Shown: in pieces, positions 45,580-57,376 of the stretch
How positions within the stretch are numbered: position 1 is the first letter of the stretch
How the letters are laid out: every line of letters begins with the position of its first letter
Source of the DNA: Pristionchus mayeri
Taxonomy: Eukaryota > Nematoda > Chromadorea > Rhabditida > Neodiplogasteridae
DNA length: 64,000 bases
Reading direction: 5' to 3'
Assembly (NCBI GenBank): GCA_036245805.1
Contig: BTRK01000006.1
Span: 44,696,020-44,760,019 of the forward strand
Position numbers and translations under genes: made by a program
Notes under the pieces: model-generated
Seen by the model: only the letters and a program-made list of their open reading frames with translations
What the model was told of the DNA's origin: nothing
Database searches by the model: none

Positions 45580-46777
45580 CAGAGGAAGTCTGAGAGAACC
45601 GAGATACCTCCGTACAACGAAAAAATAAAAATTTGTCCCTAGGGGTACTTTTTCATGTAGATCACGAAAATCGACCTTAGGAAGCCGTGTCGTTGACCTC
45701 TGATTCCCTGAAGCGCGCCTCAACGGTGATGTCGGTTTTTGTAAATCATGAACGGCTGGTACAAACCCCATACATGTATAGTTTCTCTGAAAGATCTCGA
45801 CGAGATAAGATTTTTTCATGTTGTTTGAAATTAATGTTTGAAATTTCAAAATTGCCATTCTGAAAAATTTTTCAAAAGAATACATAGTGTTTTGATTTCC
45901 ATTAGATTCAGCGTGCATTTCTACCCCTGGATTCAAATTTTCAGGGAAATTGAAAGAGATGTATTTTTTCAAAAGAATATTGCAATGTCGAGATTTTTTG
46001 GCGAAAAATTACGATTTTTTAAGCCTACAAATTTTCATTCACGTTTTCATGCGAAACCATGTGCAAATTCGTTGTCTACGGGTCGACATACGTTAGAAAA
46101 ACGTTAACTCGGCTTATTCTGAGATTTTTCATTTTTGGCCTGAAAACCCGGTTTTTTTCGGTGTTGTTCAGGCCAAAAATGAAAAATCTCAGAATAAGCT
46201 GAGTTTAAGTTTTTCTAACGTATGTCGACCCGTAGAAAACGAATTTGCACATTGTTTCGCATGAAAACGAGAATGAAATTTTTTAGGCATAAAAAATCGT
46301 AATTTTGTCGCCAAAAAAATTTCGACATTGCAATATTCTTTTGAAAATTTCGCGGAATACATCCCTTTCAATTTCCTTGAAAATTTGGCCCCAGGAGTAA
46401 AAATGGACGCTGAATCTAATGGAAATGAAACTAAAATGTAATCTTTTGAAAAAATTTTCAGGGTGAAATTTTTAAAATTTCAAACGGTCATAACTTTTTC
46501 CACATATGAGCTAGCCCTTCCCTTCCAACAGGAAAAATGCTTATCTCGTCGAGATCTTTCAGAATAACTATGAATTCAAGTGTTCTGATAAGCCGTTCAA
46601 AAGTTTCAAAAACCGACCACCCGGTTCGGCGCACCACAGAGAATGAGGGGTCACATATACTGCTTCCTAAGGTCGATTTTCGTGATTTACATCAAAAAGT
46701 ACCCCTAGGGTGAATTTTTTAGTTTTTCGTTGTGCGGACCCTGTAGGGAGTATCTCGATTCTCTCAGAATTCCTCTG
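45580..46777. mobile_element. Fold1-family palindromic foldback element, about 1.2 kb
   Basis: Nearly mirror-symmetric around about 46145, with inner arms such as GACATACGTTAGAAAAACGT and outer ends CAGAGGAAGTCTGAGAGAAC and complement. The outer third (CCCTAGGGGTACTTTTTCAT, then CGAAAATCGACCTTAGGAAG, then GAAAGATCTCGACGAGATAA) is shared with the 2-kb foldback at 14.4 kb, while the centres differ. It occupies most of the gap between the IRSp53-like gene and the minus-strand gene, and ends about 20 bp from the latter's stop codon. Confidence 0.8.
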
Positions 46778-46796
46778 TTATGTACTCATTTTTGAT

Positions 46797-49791
46797 TCAC
46801 TGACGTATTGCAGTTTTCATTACCCAAAAGCGTATCCGACCTTGTTCATCTGCACTACTATTTACATTTAGGAAGTGTTTGTTGCTCATCTTAGCGCTGC
46901 TACAAACCTTGTCCAGATGCTGCTGGGAGAGAACGTGATCGATGAACGACTCCAGGTTTGTCAACGGCTGAGCATCGGCGCAAAACGAGCAAGTAGGAGG
47001 CTGAAAAAATACTTCCACGGTTTTATTTCAAATTCTAGCAGGATCTTTGAAAAGGAAGAATATTCTATACGCGAGCTTAGTTAACATTTTTATCATTCTG
47101 TATCCGGTAAATAGATATTCGGACAATAATCATGCTAGAACGGTATCAAAGCAACTGACAGGATCGAAGGTGTTGATCGTGGCCTGCTTCGATTCCTCTC
47201 GAATGCCGTTCCGCACCTTGTCTCGAAGCATGTTGAACATTCCCGGGGCTGAAATTTCGCAAAATAGTTATTAAACTCATTTACATATTTTTCACTCTGA
47301 GTAAACTAATTGATGAACACATCAATCAATTGGTAAACTAGCAAATTTTACGTTCAATTTGTTCAAATTAAATATGATCTACGATAAATGATATGAAAAG
47401 GAACCGTCGTAGTCGTTGGGCATGGTGCTTGGCTGTAGCATGGGGAAGATGGGTGGTCGGGCAACGAGAATTCGCGAAGAACCAGCACTATAACAGCGAG
47501 GTTAACAAAGAAAAATTACTTCTAATATTCATCTCTTTTCAAGATCTAATTAGGAACACCAAAGATTCGGAGAAAATGCGGTCAAATTTAAAATGGCTTT
47601 TCTCTGGTCACCTTGCTGGTCTGACTTCTGGAGTGGGCTCCGGTACCGGTCCCGGGTCCTCCGGTGCGACCTCCTCCCCGCTTCCCAACTGTGGTTCGAT
47701 CTTCCAATTCTTAATCGACGAAACTTGGTGGTGTGTGAATGCTAAATATAACATACCCGATCCTGACTTTCTGGTGATGTATCCCGATCAATCAAGAAGC
47801 CCTTAACATTTTGTAATAGATATTGAACACTTGAGCTCGAAAGTGAGGAAAGCACACCTGAGCCACCATTTTTCCTGCACTACTAGAAGCACCGGAGGGC
47901 GTACATTCCTGAAAATTCAATTGTTGGATAATACAGCAAAAATACACTGATTTTAATAATGCCTGTCTGCTTAAATGGACGCACATTTTGAGCTGTACAC
48001 TGATTCATAAATCAAAGGATGAGCAATTATAATCAAATAGAGAAAATTTTGGGAGCGCAATAATGCTGAAATTTTTAGTAAAAGAAACTGCATAATATTA
48101 TTCAGATAAACGTACCCTTGACCGAGAGGGAGGAGCATCTTGAACGGGTTTGGTAGCCGGATTCTGTAATAATAGACATGACATCTTTGGTTTTCAAACA
48201 AATATAGATCTTCTTGATTCTGAATGAAACAACGATAAAAAAATGCGATGCAAAAACAATACCTTTGAAGCTTTGCTCTCTTTCTCCAGGCGAGCAGTAA
48301 TTTGGAACATGCGACCCTCGATCCTGAAAATAATATAGTTCACAATGTTATCGCATACAAAGTGATGAGCTACGATTACGGAAACATCGACTTTTTCATC
48401 GCTCTCACTCTATATTTCCCTATGCGTCCCTGAAATGATATATAAGCTACTCACGTTGTGTACTTCGTCTGACGAGAGGTTCTTTTGGCATTGATAGCCT
48501 GAAATTGCATTTATTTGCGGGTTCGAAAATCGATAGTCAACCTTCTCCATTTCCAACATTTGCGCAATCTTCTTCTCTTCCTGCTCAACTTGTAGCGTCA
48601 ATTCTTCAGCAAGTCGCTCGAGAGATTCAACTTCGGCACGCTGCTTTGCGACGAACTGAACGAGTGCAATGGTTTAGCCGTCTGAGGTGTTCATTCGAAT
48701 TAAACTTTCGCCGTCTAACTATGAAGTGCGTGCTCACACTACAGTTAATAGCATTTGAAATAAATGGAGCTTTACAAATAAAAATATTGGGAATTTCAAG
48801 AAGAGTGTACCTCCCTAGCGGCTTCGATGCTTCCGAACCCCGGGCGGCCTTCTCCATTTGTAGACTTGGGCAGAAACGGGAAAACAATGCCGTTCCTACG
48901 CCTCAGCACAACTGAAATCATGCGAACATTTGCAAAATGTATTATGTAAAGGCACAAAAAATCACGCAATTATCATATGTTGCTATTTCAGATATGGTTC
49001 GAATTCATCATCGGAAGCTCAAACTTAATGGAAATCCGTCAAAGACCCACTCATCGATTCCCAGGTTGCTCCTTTGTCGAAACTGAGTCGATCCGACGGA
49101 AGAATTCCACCGTTCTCATACCATATTTGAGCCTGCTCCTCCGTGATTTCACACCTGACACGATTTCGAAATTTCAAGAATAGTCAACTGAAGCAGTAAT
49201 TCCTTCAGTGGCATAGGCTCATGGACTCTAGAAAGTGTTCCTGATGAACTTAAATTTGCAGTTCAATTTCGAACATGTCTTAGCGATTGTTAGATATCAA
49301 TATGGTTATGATATGATAGAAAATGTACTGCACCCGTGCATAGCGGAGACTTAGTTGAAGTGACTAGGTCATAGAGGCCAATAGGATTGGCGATAAGTGA
49401 GCATTCCAAACACAAATCCGCCCAAATTACACTGGTCTAGCAGTGTTCCCTGTGTGCTCAGTCTCGACTACGAGGTGTACTTGTAATGCTAGGAAGTACT
49501 CACCGCTTATCTGCATCTCCCGCTCGCTTGTACCAGATCATTGCACCGAGATGAAATGGTGAAGTCTAAACAAAAATGCTTCAGCTGTTTTCAAACAACC
49601 GGCTCTGTCCGATCTGAGAGCTCCCGCCGATTTTTTCTATAGAAAATGAGGTCAGCGAAAATAACAGAAAGGTCTAGAAATTGTGTGCGGATCCCCTCGT
49701 TGCTGGGCCCTCTATTGTCATGATATAAAAGTGTTACCTGAGCCGTTGACGATGTTGCTGCAGCCGTAGCCGCAGGGTTTACGCCAGCCAT
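46797..49791 (-). CDS. Coiled-coil protein with a C-terminal C2H2-like finger, 370 aa, unknown role
   Basis: Minus strand, thirteen exons: 49738-49791, 49504-49565, 49051-49154, 48811-48911, 48542-48655, 48455-48498, 48263-48323, 48116-48163, 47858-47908, 47612-47709, 47405-47487, 47160-47248 and 46797-47000, 1113 nt with agreeing phases. ATG is at 49791; a CTTCAG acceptor at 49824-49819 just upstream suggests a spliced leader or UTR exon. Visible parts: an N-terminal globular segment (GAMIWYKRAGDADKRCEITE, then IWYENGGILPSDRL); a coiled coil at about 108-150 (VAKQRAEVESLERLAEELTL); a basic, Pro/Ser/Gly-rich linker; and CSFC...HVLSQQH at 307-331, a C-x2-C-x14-H-x5-H pattern like matrin/U1-type RNA- or DNA-binding fingers. 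I do not recognise the family. The last exon may contain a further optional intron (GTTTGT to GTGCAG) that keeps the frame. Confidence 0.68.
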
Positions 49792-49824
49792 CGAACTACC
49801 AGGCTGCGCCAACTCAATCTGAAG

Positions 49825-50702
49825 TCCGACTTATCATATAATGTGGTCTCGACAAAATATGCTAACAAAAAGTTTTAAATACAATGCATTCTTAAGACAA
49901 CAACACATGAGTGATAAATATAGACAACACAATGAGACCGGCTTTGGACGCGAGCCGTAAAATAGCACGCTTACCGTATGCTGAAAATCGTGGTGAGAGA
50001 AAGCGATGTTTGTTTCTAGAGCTACTCGGTATTTACACGAAATGGACAGGCGTCTTCAATCACTCGTATACGAAGCGTTCTTTAATAATTCAAGCCGACC
50101 CTGAAATGGACAAGTTCAACGAATGCGCATTCAGAGGTTTGCTTATCGTTCCCTAATTATTACTTTAAATTGGTTTAAACTTTAAGACGCCCTCTCCCTC
50201 TGTTAGAGAACTTTCGAACGCGCAAATTATGACTGACGGAGCTTCACGCTTGCTACCATAGGCGGCTAATGTGAGTATACTTGATACAGTTTTTAAAGAT
50301 TCAATTAAACATGCCCTCGCGTTAGAGTCGAACATGAAATATTTTTTTAAAAAACAAGGATAGAAGTTAAGTGTGTGCTCAGCTCGAACAATCGTAGTAT
50401 GAGGCACGGTTGTGCGTTGCGGCATTCCATATATGGATACATTTGTTTATTTCCGCTTTGCGCTCGAGTTGAATGTACACATTTTCGTTTGTATTGGCCG
50501 GCCCTTCCCTTGAGACATCAAACAGCTGGGGACACCGATATCAAAAGTGGTCTATTTTCACTCGAACATCTTGCAAGATACGTTTTAACGCATGTAAGAA
50601 GGCTGCAGATTCAGAAGTAAGACCGTTGAAAAATATAGCACTAAATGTTTTCCAGATCAATAAGAAAGTAACAACCTCGATTGTGGACATCGCTATTTTC
50701 CA
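49825..50702. other. Divergent promoter region
   Basis: Lies between a minus-strand and a plus-strand gene that diverge from it. No additional gene is supported; frames at 49911 and 50473 lack coding character. A TTTCCAG acceptor at 50697-50703 precedes the F-box ATG by 12 bases. Confidence 0.45.
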
Positions 50703-50715
50703 GGAAGAACATCTC

Positions 50716-52457
50716 ATGGAGTCATCAGAAAATGAATCATCATCAGCTGTAACTCTCGCAACTCTTCCTACAGATGTCATTCGAAGGATTATCGAACTCG
50801 CTCCAGGAGAAAGCATGCTCAACGCACGACTGGTGAGTTTTCCGATTTTCATAGTTAAACTACAAGGGAACGGCAATCACAGATGGCGGCTCAGGCCTAA
50901 TTTGCGTGTTTCCGTCAAAGAATAGTCACCAGAGATTCCTAGAACCGAAAAAATGATCCCATATTTTAGAAAGGCCCCATATTTTCTTCTTGAGTACCTA
51001 ACGCCATGGTTATTTTCTGGTTCTAGGTCGGATGATGATCACCTGATAAACAAAAATATTGTGACAGCAAAAATATGAATTCTACAATCGAGAATGATAC
51101 TATTTTAGTTATCATCCGGAAAGATATTATCCGAACTAGTGCCTACTATCTCAGATATGCAAGCGGTGGTGCGTAATCGTAGACGCGTATCGCATGGACC
51201 TTCCTTCGATAGAGAGTGCCTTTTTCGCCCTGCAAGAAGACGCGTTCATCTTCTCTTTCACAATTAATTCCGCCGACTTCGCTCACTTCAACGCATTCTT
51301 GCCATTAACATGCACCAAAAGAGAACAGGTTTGCACATAGTAATCTAGTAATTTCTTTACAAGCAATGGTTCTTTAAATATAATAACTTTTTCAAAGTAC
51401 GTATCTTTTATACTTTCATTGATCAGGGTACGGTTACGACGCTGCAGTTTCGTATACGCCTAGAAGGAGCATTGGCGATTACTCTACGACACGTATTTCA
51501 ACGCACAAGTCTCATCAAGCATCTCAAAATCGAGGCCAGTAATAATTTCGAATACCTATTGCGTTTATCCTAGATATCTTCATAAAGTGCAGTATGTATG
51601 AGAATATATTGAAATGATTAGGGGGATCGGGGTGTCGATCCTCTAATTAGTGTAGTAGATCCCTGATTCGATCAAACTACAATCCGTTTTTTCAGGCATT
51701 CGATCACAAAGCGCTCGAAATCGTGCGAAGATCTCTAATGAAAGTGCACATCGACGAGCTCCAAGTGTGCAAAACAGAGTACTTTCTGAAGCTTACGTGA
51801 GAAAACATTTTTTTCTTGTTCGAAATTGGGGCAACCATCCATGTTTACGCAATTTCGACCGGTAGGGTGAGAATGAACGTGAAGACACAGTGGCATTGTT
51901 TCTCGAGTTTTCATAAAATTGAACGGCAAAGGTTTGACTTCTCAGGAACTCGCTAACGAGAATGAGCAAAATCAACTGCATCGACAGCATTCACGTTTGC
52001 GACTATGATCTGGACGAGATCGACTCGAGTAAGACACTGAAACATATATTTTAACTGAGCTCGAATTTGCAACGATTATAGATAATTAATAGGGAGTTAT
52101 GTAATACTCGGGTATACAAGGTAGACTCTGCTCCAAGAACCAGCATCAGTAGACGCCAATAAAATGGTGGGGGTAAGGAGTGGATTAAAAAATTAAAATT
52201 ATTTTTAAAAGTCGGAAGTAACCACAGACCTCGCAGGAGACTTTATACGCGAGATCTCGAGGAGCGTCTCAATGATAGTCATTGAATTCTCGAGGAGTGA
52301 AAGGCTCAGTCGAGATTCGAAGCGATTTTGGAAGAAGATTGCTCGAGAGCTGGTGAAAGAAAAGGGTCTGCGGTGGGTATTTGTCATGAATGGTCATGAA
52401 ATTGTATGCGACCGGAGAGATCGCTTTTTGAAATTTATGCAACTGTTCACAGATTAG
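50716..52457 (+). CDS. F-box protein with FTH-like C-terminal region, 267 aa
   Basis: Six exons: 50716-50832, 51155-51328, 51427-51534, 51696-51796, 51946-52028 and 52237-52457 (TAG), 804 nt. The N-terminal F-box reads LATLPTDVIRRIIELAPGES, then LNARLICKRWCVIVDAYRMD with the conserved Trp. The rest is an alpha/beta repeat region (LIKHLKIEAFDHKALEIVRR, then VHIDELQVCKTEYF, then CIDSIHVCDYDLDEIDS), resembling the FTH/DUF38 domains of the large, fast-evolving nematode F-box family. F-box proteins recruit targets to SKP1-cullin ubiquitin ligases. Exon 3 probably ends at a GC donor (GAG|GCCAGT, 51535): the only nearby GT alternative in phase (51513) would delete conserved residues. The final exon is basic with a W near FWKKIARELVKEKGLRW. 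AATAAA is at 52472. Confidence 0.75.
51022..51143. mobile_element. Family B MITE in the F-box gene
   Basis: Left CTAGGTCGGATGATGATCAC and right end ATCCGAACTAGTGCC, about 120 bp. Its right end lies 11 bp before exon 2, so the exon's splice acceptor directly abuts the element. Confidence 0.65.
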
Positions 52458-53349
52458 TTGTTAGTGCTGAAAATAAAGCATTGATCGTATAATGGAACGA
52501 ATAAGATCATCAATATGAGGAATTCGAGTCCATGGCATTAAATGAATTGATTATAACGATACATCACACACACAAATTTCGCGTGGCGTAAGCGTATTAC
52601 GAATGAACCCACAGAAGCACCATTTTAAATTCTTTTCTCGTCACTTACATTCTTCCGCCTGAGAGCAGTTGTTGTAGAAAGAACACGTCGTTGCACTCTC
52701 AGTAACTGATTGCAATGACCAGGGAACAGTGCAAGAACTGAATGCAACTGTGCTTCTGTTAGATGGAGCGAACTTGCTCGGGCACACTTGCACGGATGCT
52801 TCCCAGCAACAATCTGATAAGGGTTACAATAAATCAAGATGACGACGGGGTGATAGCGAGACGCAGCCAGCTGTCAGCGGTTCGCTTATCTCTCATTCTC
52901 ACATCTTTGCACCAATGACTAAGAATCAAGACACGCATTTCTGTGCTCTTAATCCGATCACGAATTATTACTTCACTGCCGAGAATTTGATCAATGCCGA
53001 TCTCAGTCTTTTGACTCTCTGAGTAGATTTCGAAAATAAAGTTTATCGTATTCAAAATCGTGATTCCATTACCTCCGTTCGTTCTTCCCGAGTCGATGGT
53101 TTGCACTTTCATTCCCTATTCCATTAGCAATTTGCTCTAGGTCTCTCCACCGAATAATTTTCCGAATGCATCCACACCAAACCCTCTCTGGTGTGCAGAG
53201 AAGCGAGAGATCCTGTGAGATGCATAGAGCGAATTATTGATCGCACTCTTTGTCCGCGCCGCGTAAATGAGTCCTCCGGGAAGCGCAAGTGCTCTCTTTC
53301 TAATGAGGTGTCCCTCGAAATGGAGGGATGAGAAACGTCACGGGTCGAA
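52458..53349. other. Intergenic region before the ion-channel gene
   Basis: After the F-box polyadenylation signal no gene is supported; minus-strand frames near 52834-53112 have no splice partners. It holds the probable promoter of the channel gene. Confidence 0.4.
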
Positions 53350-56300
53350 ATGGAGCTCGTCGCGTTGCTTCTTCTCTCCATTCTGTTTGCTGTATTACCA
53401 AGAATTCGTGGCAGCAACAATACTTTCGGTCAGTTCTTTTGTATGAAATGATTTTTTTTTCATATTTTTGAGATATTAAGCTGTGAATGTGTTGTTTACA
53501 GCAAATTCCGGTAATTCTGTGCGTGAGCTTTCTGCTAACAAATGCGTTCCCTCTCTCAGGAGCTTGCGCATACACAGTCGATTTCCAGCAAATGCCGGCG
53601 AACACTTTCACTTCTACAACGGCGCTCTTCACAAGCAACTCTTCAGCGAGTACAGGAAGGAAGTGTCGCCGTACAGCGAACGACGTTGGTGATCCATCTT
53701 TTCCATAGTGAAGGTAGTAGAGAATTTGAAAGATACGTCGAGAAGAATACCACACAACTATTACAATCGGGAATATTTTTTATACATTGGTCAGGGTTCA
53801 CAGACAAGCCACTCGACGTTTCACTGAGCTACGCACGACTTGTACGCCTCGTATGTCGATTTTCAGTATCATCGGTACAGAAACCAAAAAATTCTGAAAA
53901 AAAATTCACTTTTAAAGCTATGATGTAAACTGTACAATTTGCAAATGTCCTTCGTTATTCAGGATCAGGTGGAGGAAGTTCTGCATCTCATTGTCTTCTT
54001 TCGCGTTGTAAGTTTTATATTATTCAAAAAATTCTCGTATGTAAATATTTGCTAAAAATGCATTAAACTGTACTGTCTGCACCAAAAATTTACATTGATA
54101 TTACAATTATTTCAAGATATGGCATGATGGACGGCTACAGTGGTCGCCAGCTGAGAATGGAAATATTAACCACGTTTACTTGCCGATGGACGCCGTCTGG
54201 ATGCCACAAATCATCGTGATGAATGAGTACGATATTTTGAAAGATTTAAATCTGCCAACAGACGTGTTCAGTCTGTTCGGAAAAGATTTCTTCGCGCAAG
54301 CAAAGAAACCGAATGTGCTTATCAATCACACGGGGTTCGTGCACTTCTACAGTCATCGAATAGCAGACATCATCTGTCCATTGAATGTGAGTACTCTACA
54401 GGGTGCGCCAAAATTACGTGGACTGATGTTTACATATGATTCCAGCCTTTGGAATGGAACTTGACCGACCCGGTTCAAGTGATAGCTTATCAACCATATA
54501 TGCAATAGTAACCTACCAACTAATTTTGATGGGGCCCCTTTCGCTTTGACACAGGCCTTGAGTGTCTTCCCATTTCCAACTGTCAATTCCCGCACGAAAT
54601 TTTCGTCGATTTCGTATCCTGCTTTGAGAAGGGCAGCATTGAGGTAGATTAGTGTGGATTTATTTGTAGAGGACATCTTGGCCTACAACACCCCCAAACA
54701 CTGACGTCGAGGTGTTGAGTTCGGGAGAGTTCGGGGGCAAATCAATCAGAGTGATTGAGTTGGCTTCATGGGTGTCCGGCAACGATTTTGTCTTGTGAAT
54801 GGAGCAGAATCTTGCTGAAAGGCCCGGCGTTCCTGACCGAAGTGGGAATGTGCTCAGTATGTACGCCCGTCTTCGAGGATGTGCTTTATGTAATACTGCG
54901 TATTGATCTTGAAGCCCGGAGTGACAAAACGAGAGGGAACTTGCATGTTGAGCAAATGCATCCTAATCTGTGATGTAGAGGGGATGGCTGGTATAACCAG
55001 TGACTCCACAGCTATTTTAGGATTCTTCAGGATGAGAGGAATAGATTAATCTGTTTTGTATATTCATGTTGCCTTCGACGTTAAAGATATTTGCATCGCT
55101 GAATAAAGTACGAAAGTGCGCGGACATAGCACAATGCAACGACAGTTTAATGTACCCTTCTCAGCGGAGCTTGAGCTGAAGCTCATATAGCCCGTGCTAC
55201 CTATTGTACTTGTGAAGGCCAATAACCAGTTGGGACTTGAGAAGACTACAAACATATGTGTTCGAGATATCGAAGATCTTGATCGTCTGCGTGCGGTTTC
55301 GAACGACCCTGTTTCGGATGTGCTCTCGGTTCCTGGTGCTACCAAGCTAGTGGTACATAATGCTGGTTGCGGATGCAGTCGACTAGTGAACGCCGAGTAG
55401 AAGAGCGATGTCATACAGTCCTACAGGTATAGAATGAGAGTTGGAGACGACTAGACAACGCCATTACTAGAAAACCTGACTAACTGACATGCGATATTTT
55501 ATAGTGAGAGACCAATGGTCACTCGTCATGATAATTCTATAGGGGTCAAACATTTCGATTGGGAGGCGGGGCTACAGAATGATGGAAACAGTCCACGTAA
55601 TTTTGGCGCACCCTGTACAGGGCACTATGTCGGATGATCACCGTCGGATGGTAGCCTACTGAATGATAACCAAAAAATGAACCATTCTGTAGAACGTTCA
55701 CAGTATTTTCCCAAAGTGTCAAAAAATGATTCTGGGAAAGGGTCATTTTTATCATACAGTAGGTTGCCATCCGACGGTGATCATCCGACCTAGTGCCCTC
55801 TACAGCAATGAAATGAGTTGGGCTATAAATATGAACGGGTGTCATGTCTCATTGTCTACTTTCTTTTTTGAAAGTGCGACCTAGACTGTGGGTTACCTCA
55901 TTCGATTATTCAGAATAATCTGTTTCCGTTCGATGGACAAGTCTGCCCACTGACACTCGTCCGACGGCGTGGCTACGGAATCAACGAACCACGCATCGTA
56001 TCTGGCAAATCGGACAGCCTGGATGTGCACAATCTGGAGGCTATGGTAAGCGAAGAGCATTTAGTTTTATAGTAGAACAGAGCTGAGGTCTCACTATCTT
56101 CATTTTCTGAGCTCTCTCACCAGCCGATTAATCGGGAGAGTTTGAGAAATGAAGAGTATGCCCCGAAGCTTTTGTCGACTATGAATGGGTCATTAGTCTA
56201 AGATTTTAGTATCTCTATAATATAAGCGCAGCCAATATATTCGAAAGCATATTGAAGGGTAACGGCGAGTGGGAAGTGCAGAGCATTCGTCCGTTTCAAC

Positions 56301-57376
56301 TTTCCGGCAACGACACCCACGGCCCGATCGATTTTGTGAGCTTATTTATTTCCTAAGATTATAAGACAGTCGCCGCCTCTCTTGATCCTTCGGGTAGGAA
56401 CAGGGTGTATAGAATGAAGAGGCAATGTCATCGTTCCAGGTGGTTTACGACTTTTCAATCAAACGAAAGCCCGAATTCTACATCATGATGGTCATTCTGC
56501 CCGCCTTCATCATGACGACGCTGACCATATTTGGCATTTTCGGCCGCTACACATCCATAGAGCATGAGTTCATCACGGAGGTACGCACTGCTGCTAGATT
56601 TGTTCGAGAAGAATATGATAATATTGAGAAATGTCAAAGATAATTCTGTTGGTCATTGACAAATGTCATGTTCAGCTGAGTCTTGGGATAACTTCCCTGA
56701 CTACGATCGCCCTCATGCTGGATATCGTGGCCGAGCACATGCCTAAGACCGACGTCTTCCCGCTCATTGGTACGTTCACTTTCAATAGGTAATCAATGTT
56801 ACATCACGTCTTCGAGACTGGACATGGAGAACACTGTTGATCCAGTGCCATCGCTCGTTGAATACATCTTTGAACTATCGTTTAAAGCTCGAAACAGATC
56901 ACGTTTTGGTAGACTGTCGATTGAATAATTGCTGAAAATTGCAGCCAAGTTCCTCATCGTGCACATCACATTGATGGCCGTAGCCATAGTCACTGTGATC
57001 CTCCATCCACGGTTCCTCTACCCCAAGTACCGCAAGATTCGCTTCGCTTTGCTGTGAGTTCAGCAACTTACCGTAATCATCCATTTTTCTTCATTCCTTC
57101 ATTCATTGATCTTCCATTCATCCCCTCTGTACATACCCTGTTATATGATTGATTAACCGTAATCCTAACAGCTTGCAAATGTTCTCTACTTATGCAAACA
57201 CATTCAGGAAAAGCATGGAATCAGAGGTGATGCCAGCTTCTCCTCATCGGGATCGTATTCTCCGGATCCTTCGCCACTCGCTCAAAAAGTATCGCCCGGC
57301 AAACGTTGTGTTCATGATTATCTTTCAAACTATGAATCTTGGAAGTTGTGCGTATGTTCTCAGTCATTGGAAATAA
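53350..57376 (+). CDS. Cys-loop ligand-gated ion channel subunit, 450 aa
   Basis: Eleven exons: 53350-53428, 53589-53684, 53795-53850, 53963-54007, 54117-54386, 55914-56045, 56210-56335, 56440-56580, 56676-56769, 56945-57053 and 57172-57376 (TAA), 1353 nt. A signal peptide (MELVALLLLSILFAVLPRI) precedes the ligand-binding domain: LHKQLFSEYRKEVSPY, then MDAVWMPQIIVMNEYD, then the Cys-loop from Cys179 to Cys193 with exactly 13 residues between. Four membrane helices follow: TM1 about 283-303 (MMVILPAFIMTTLTIFGIFG), TM2 about 317-337 (SLGITSLTTIALMLDIVAEH), TM3 about 347-368 and TM4 about 425-445. The TM1-TM2 link has Glu just before TM2 and no Pro-Ala-Arg motif, which in this superfamily favours cation selectivity. 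No vicinal Cys pair of acetylcholine alpha subunits is seen. The TM3-TM4 loop is short (about 55 residues). Likely an orphan LGC-type neuronal or muscle receptor. Intron 5 holds a mariner element. Confidence 0.85.
54399..55615 (-). mobile_element. Decayed mariner-type transposon with transposase remnant
   Basis: Terminal inverted repeats CAGGGTGCGCCAAAATTACG at 54399 and its perfect complement ending at 55615, flanked by TA on both sides (54397-54398 and 55616-55617), giving a 1217-bp element in intron 5 of the channel gene. On the minus strand the transposase is broken by many stops and shifts, but motifs survive: INTQYYIKHILEDGRTY, FQQDSAPFT, a PLTLPNSTP-like stretch before GVL, and LKACVKAKG near the C-terminus. 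These match the mariner/Tc1 DDE enzyme core. It cannot encode active protein. Confidence 0.85.
55619..55799. mobile_element. Long-form family B MITE beside the mariner element
   Basis: Starts GGGCACTATGTCGGATGATC and ends GATCATCCGACCTAGTGCCC, with inner arms CACCGTCGGATGGTAGCCTA. Flanks CCTGTACAG and CCTCTACAG differ at one of nine positions, fitting a 9-bp duplication that includes the mariner end, so it inserted after the mariner element. Confidence 0.75.

Noticed and set aside
56086..56170. Weak inverted repeat with ATCTTCATTTTCTGAGCTCT as a further family A copy
   Set aside because: The ends do not match the family termini and no 8-bp duplication was found.
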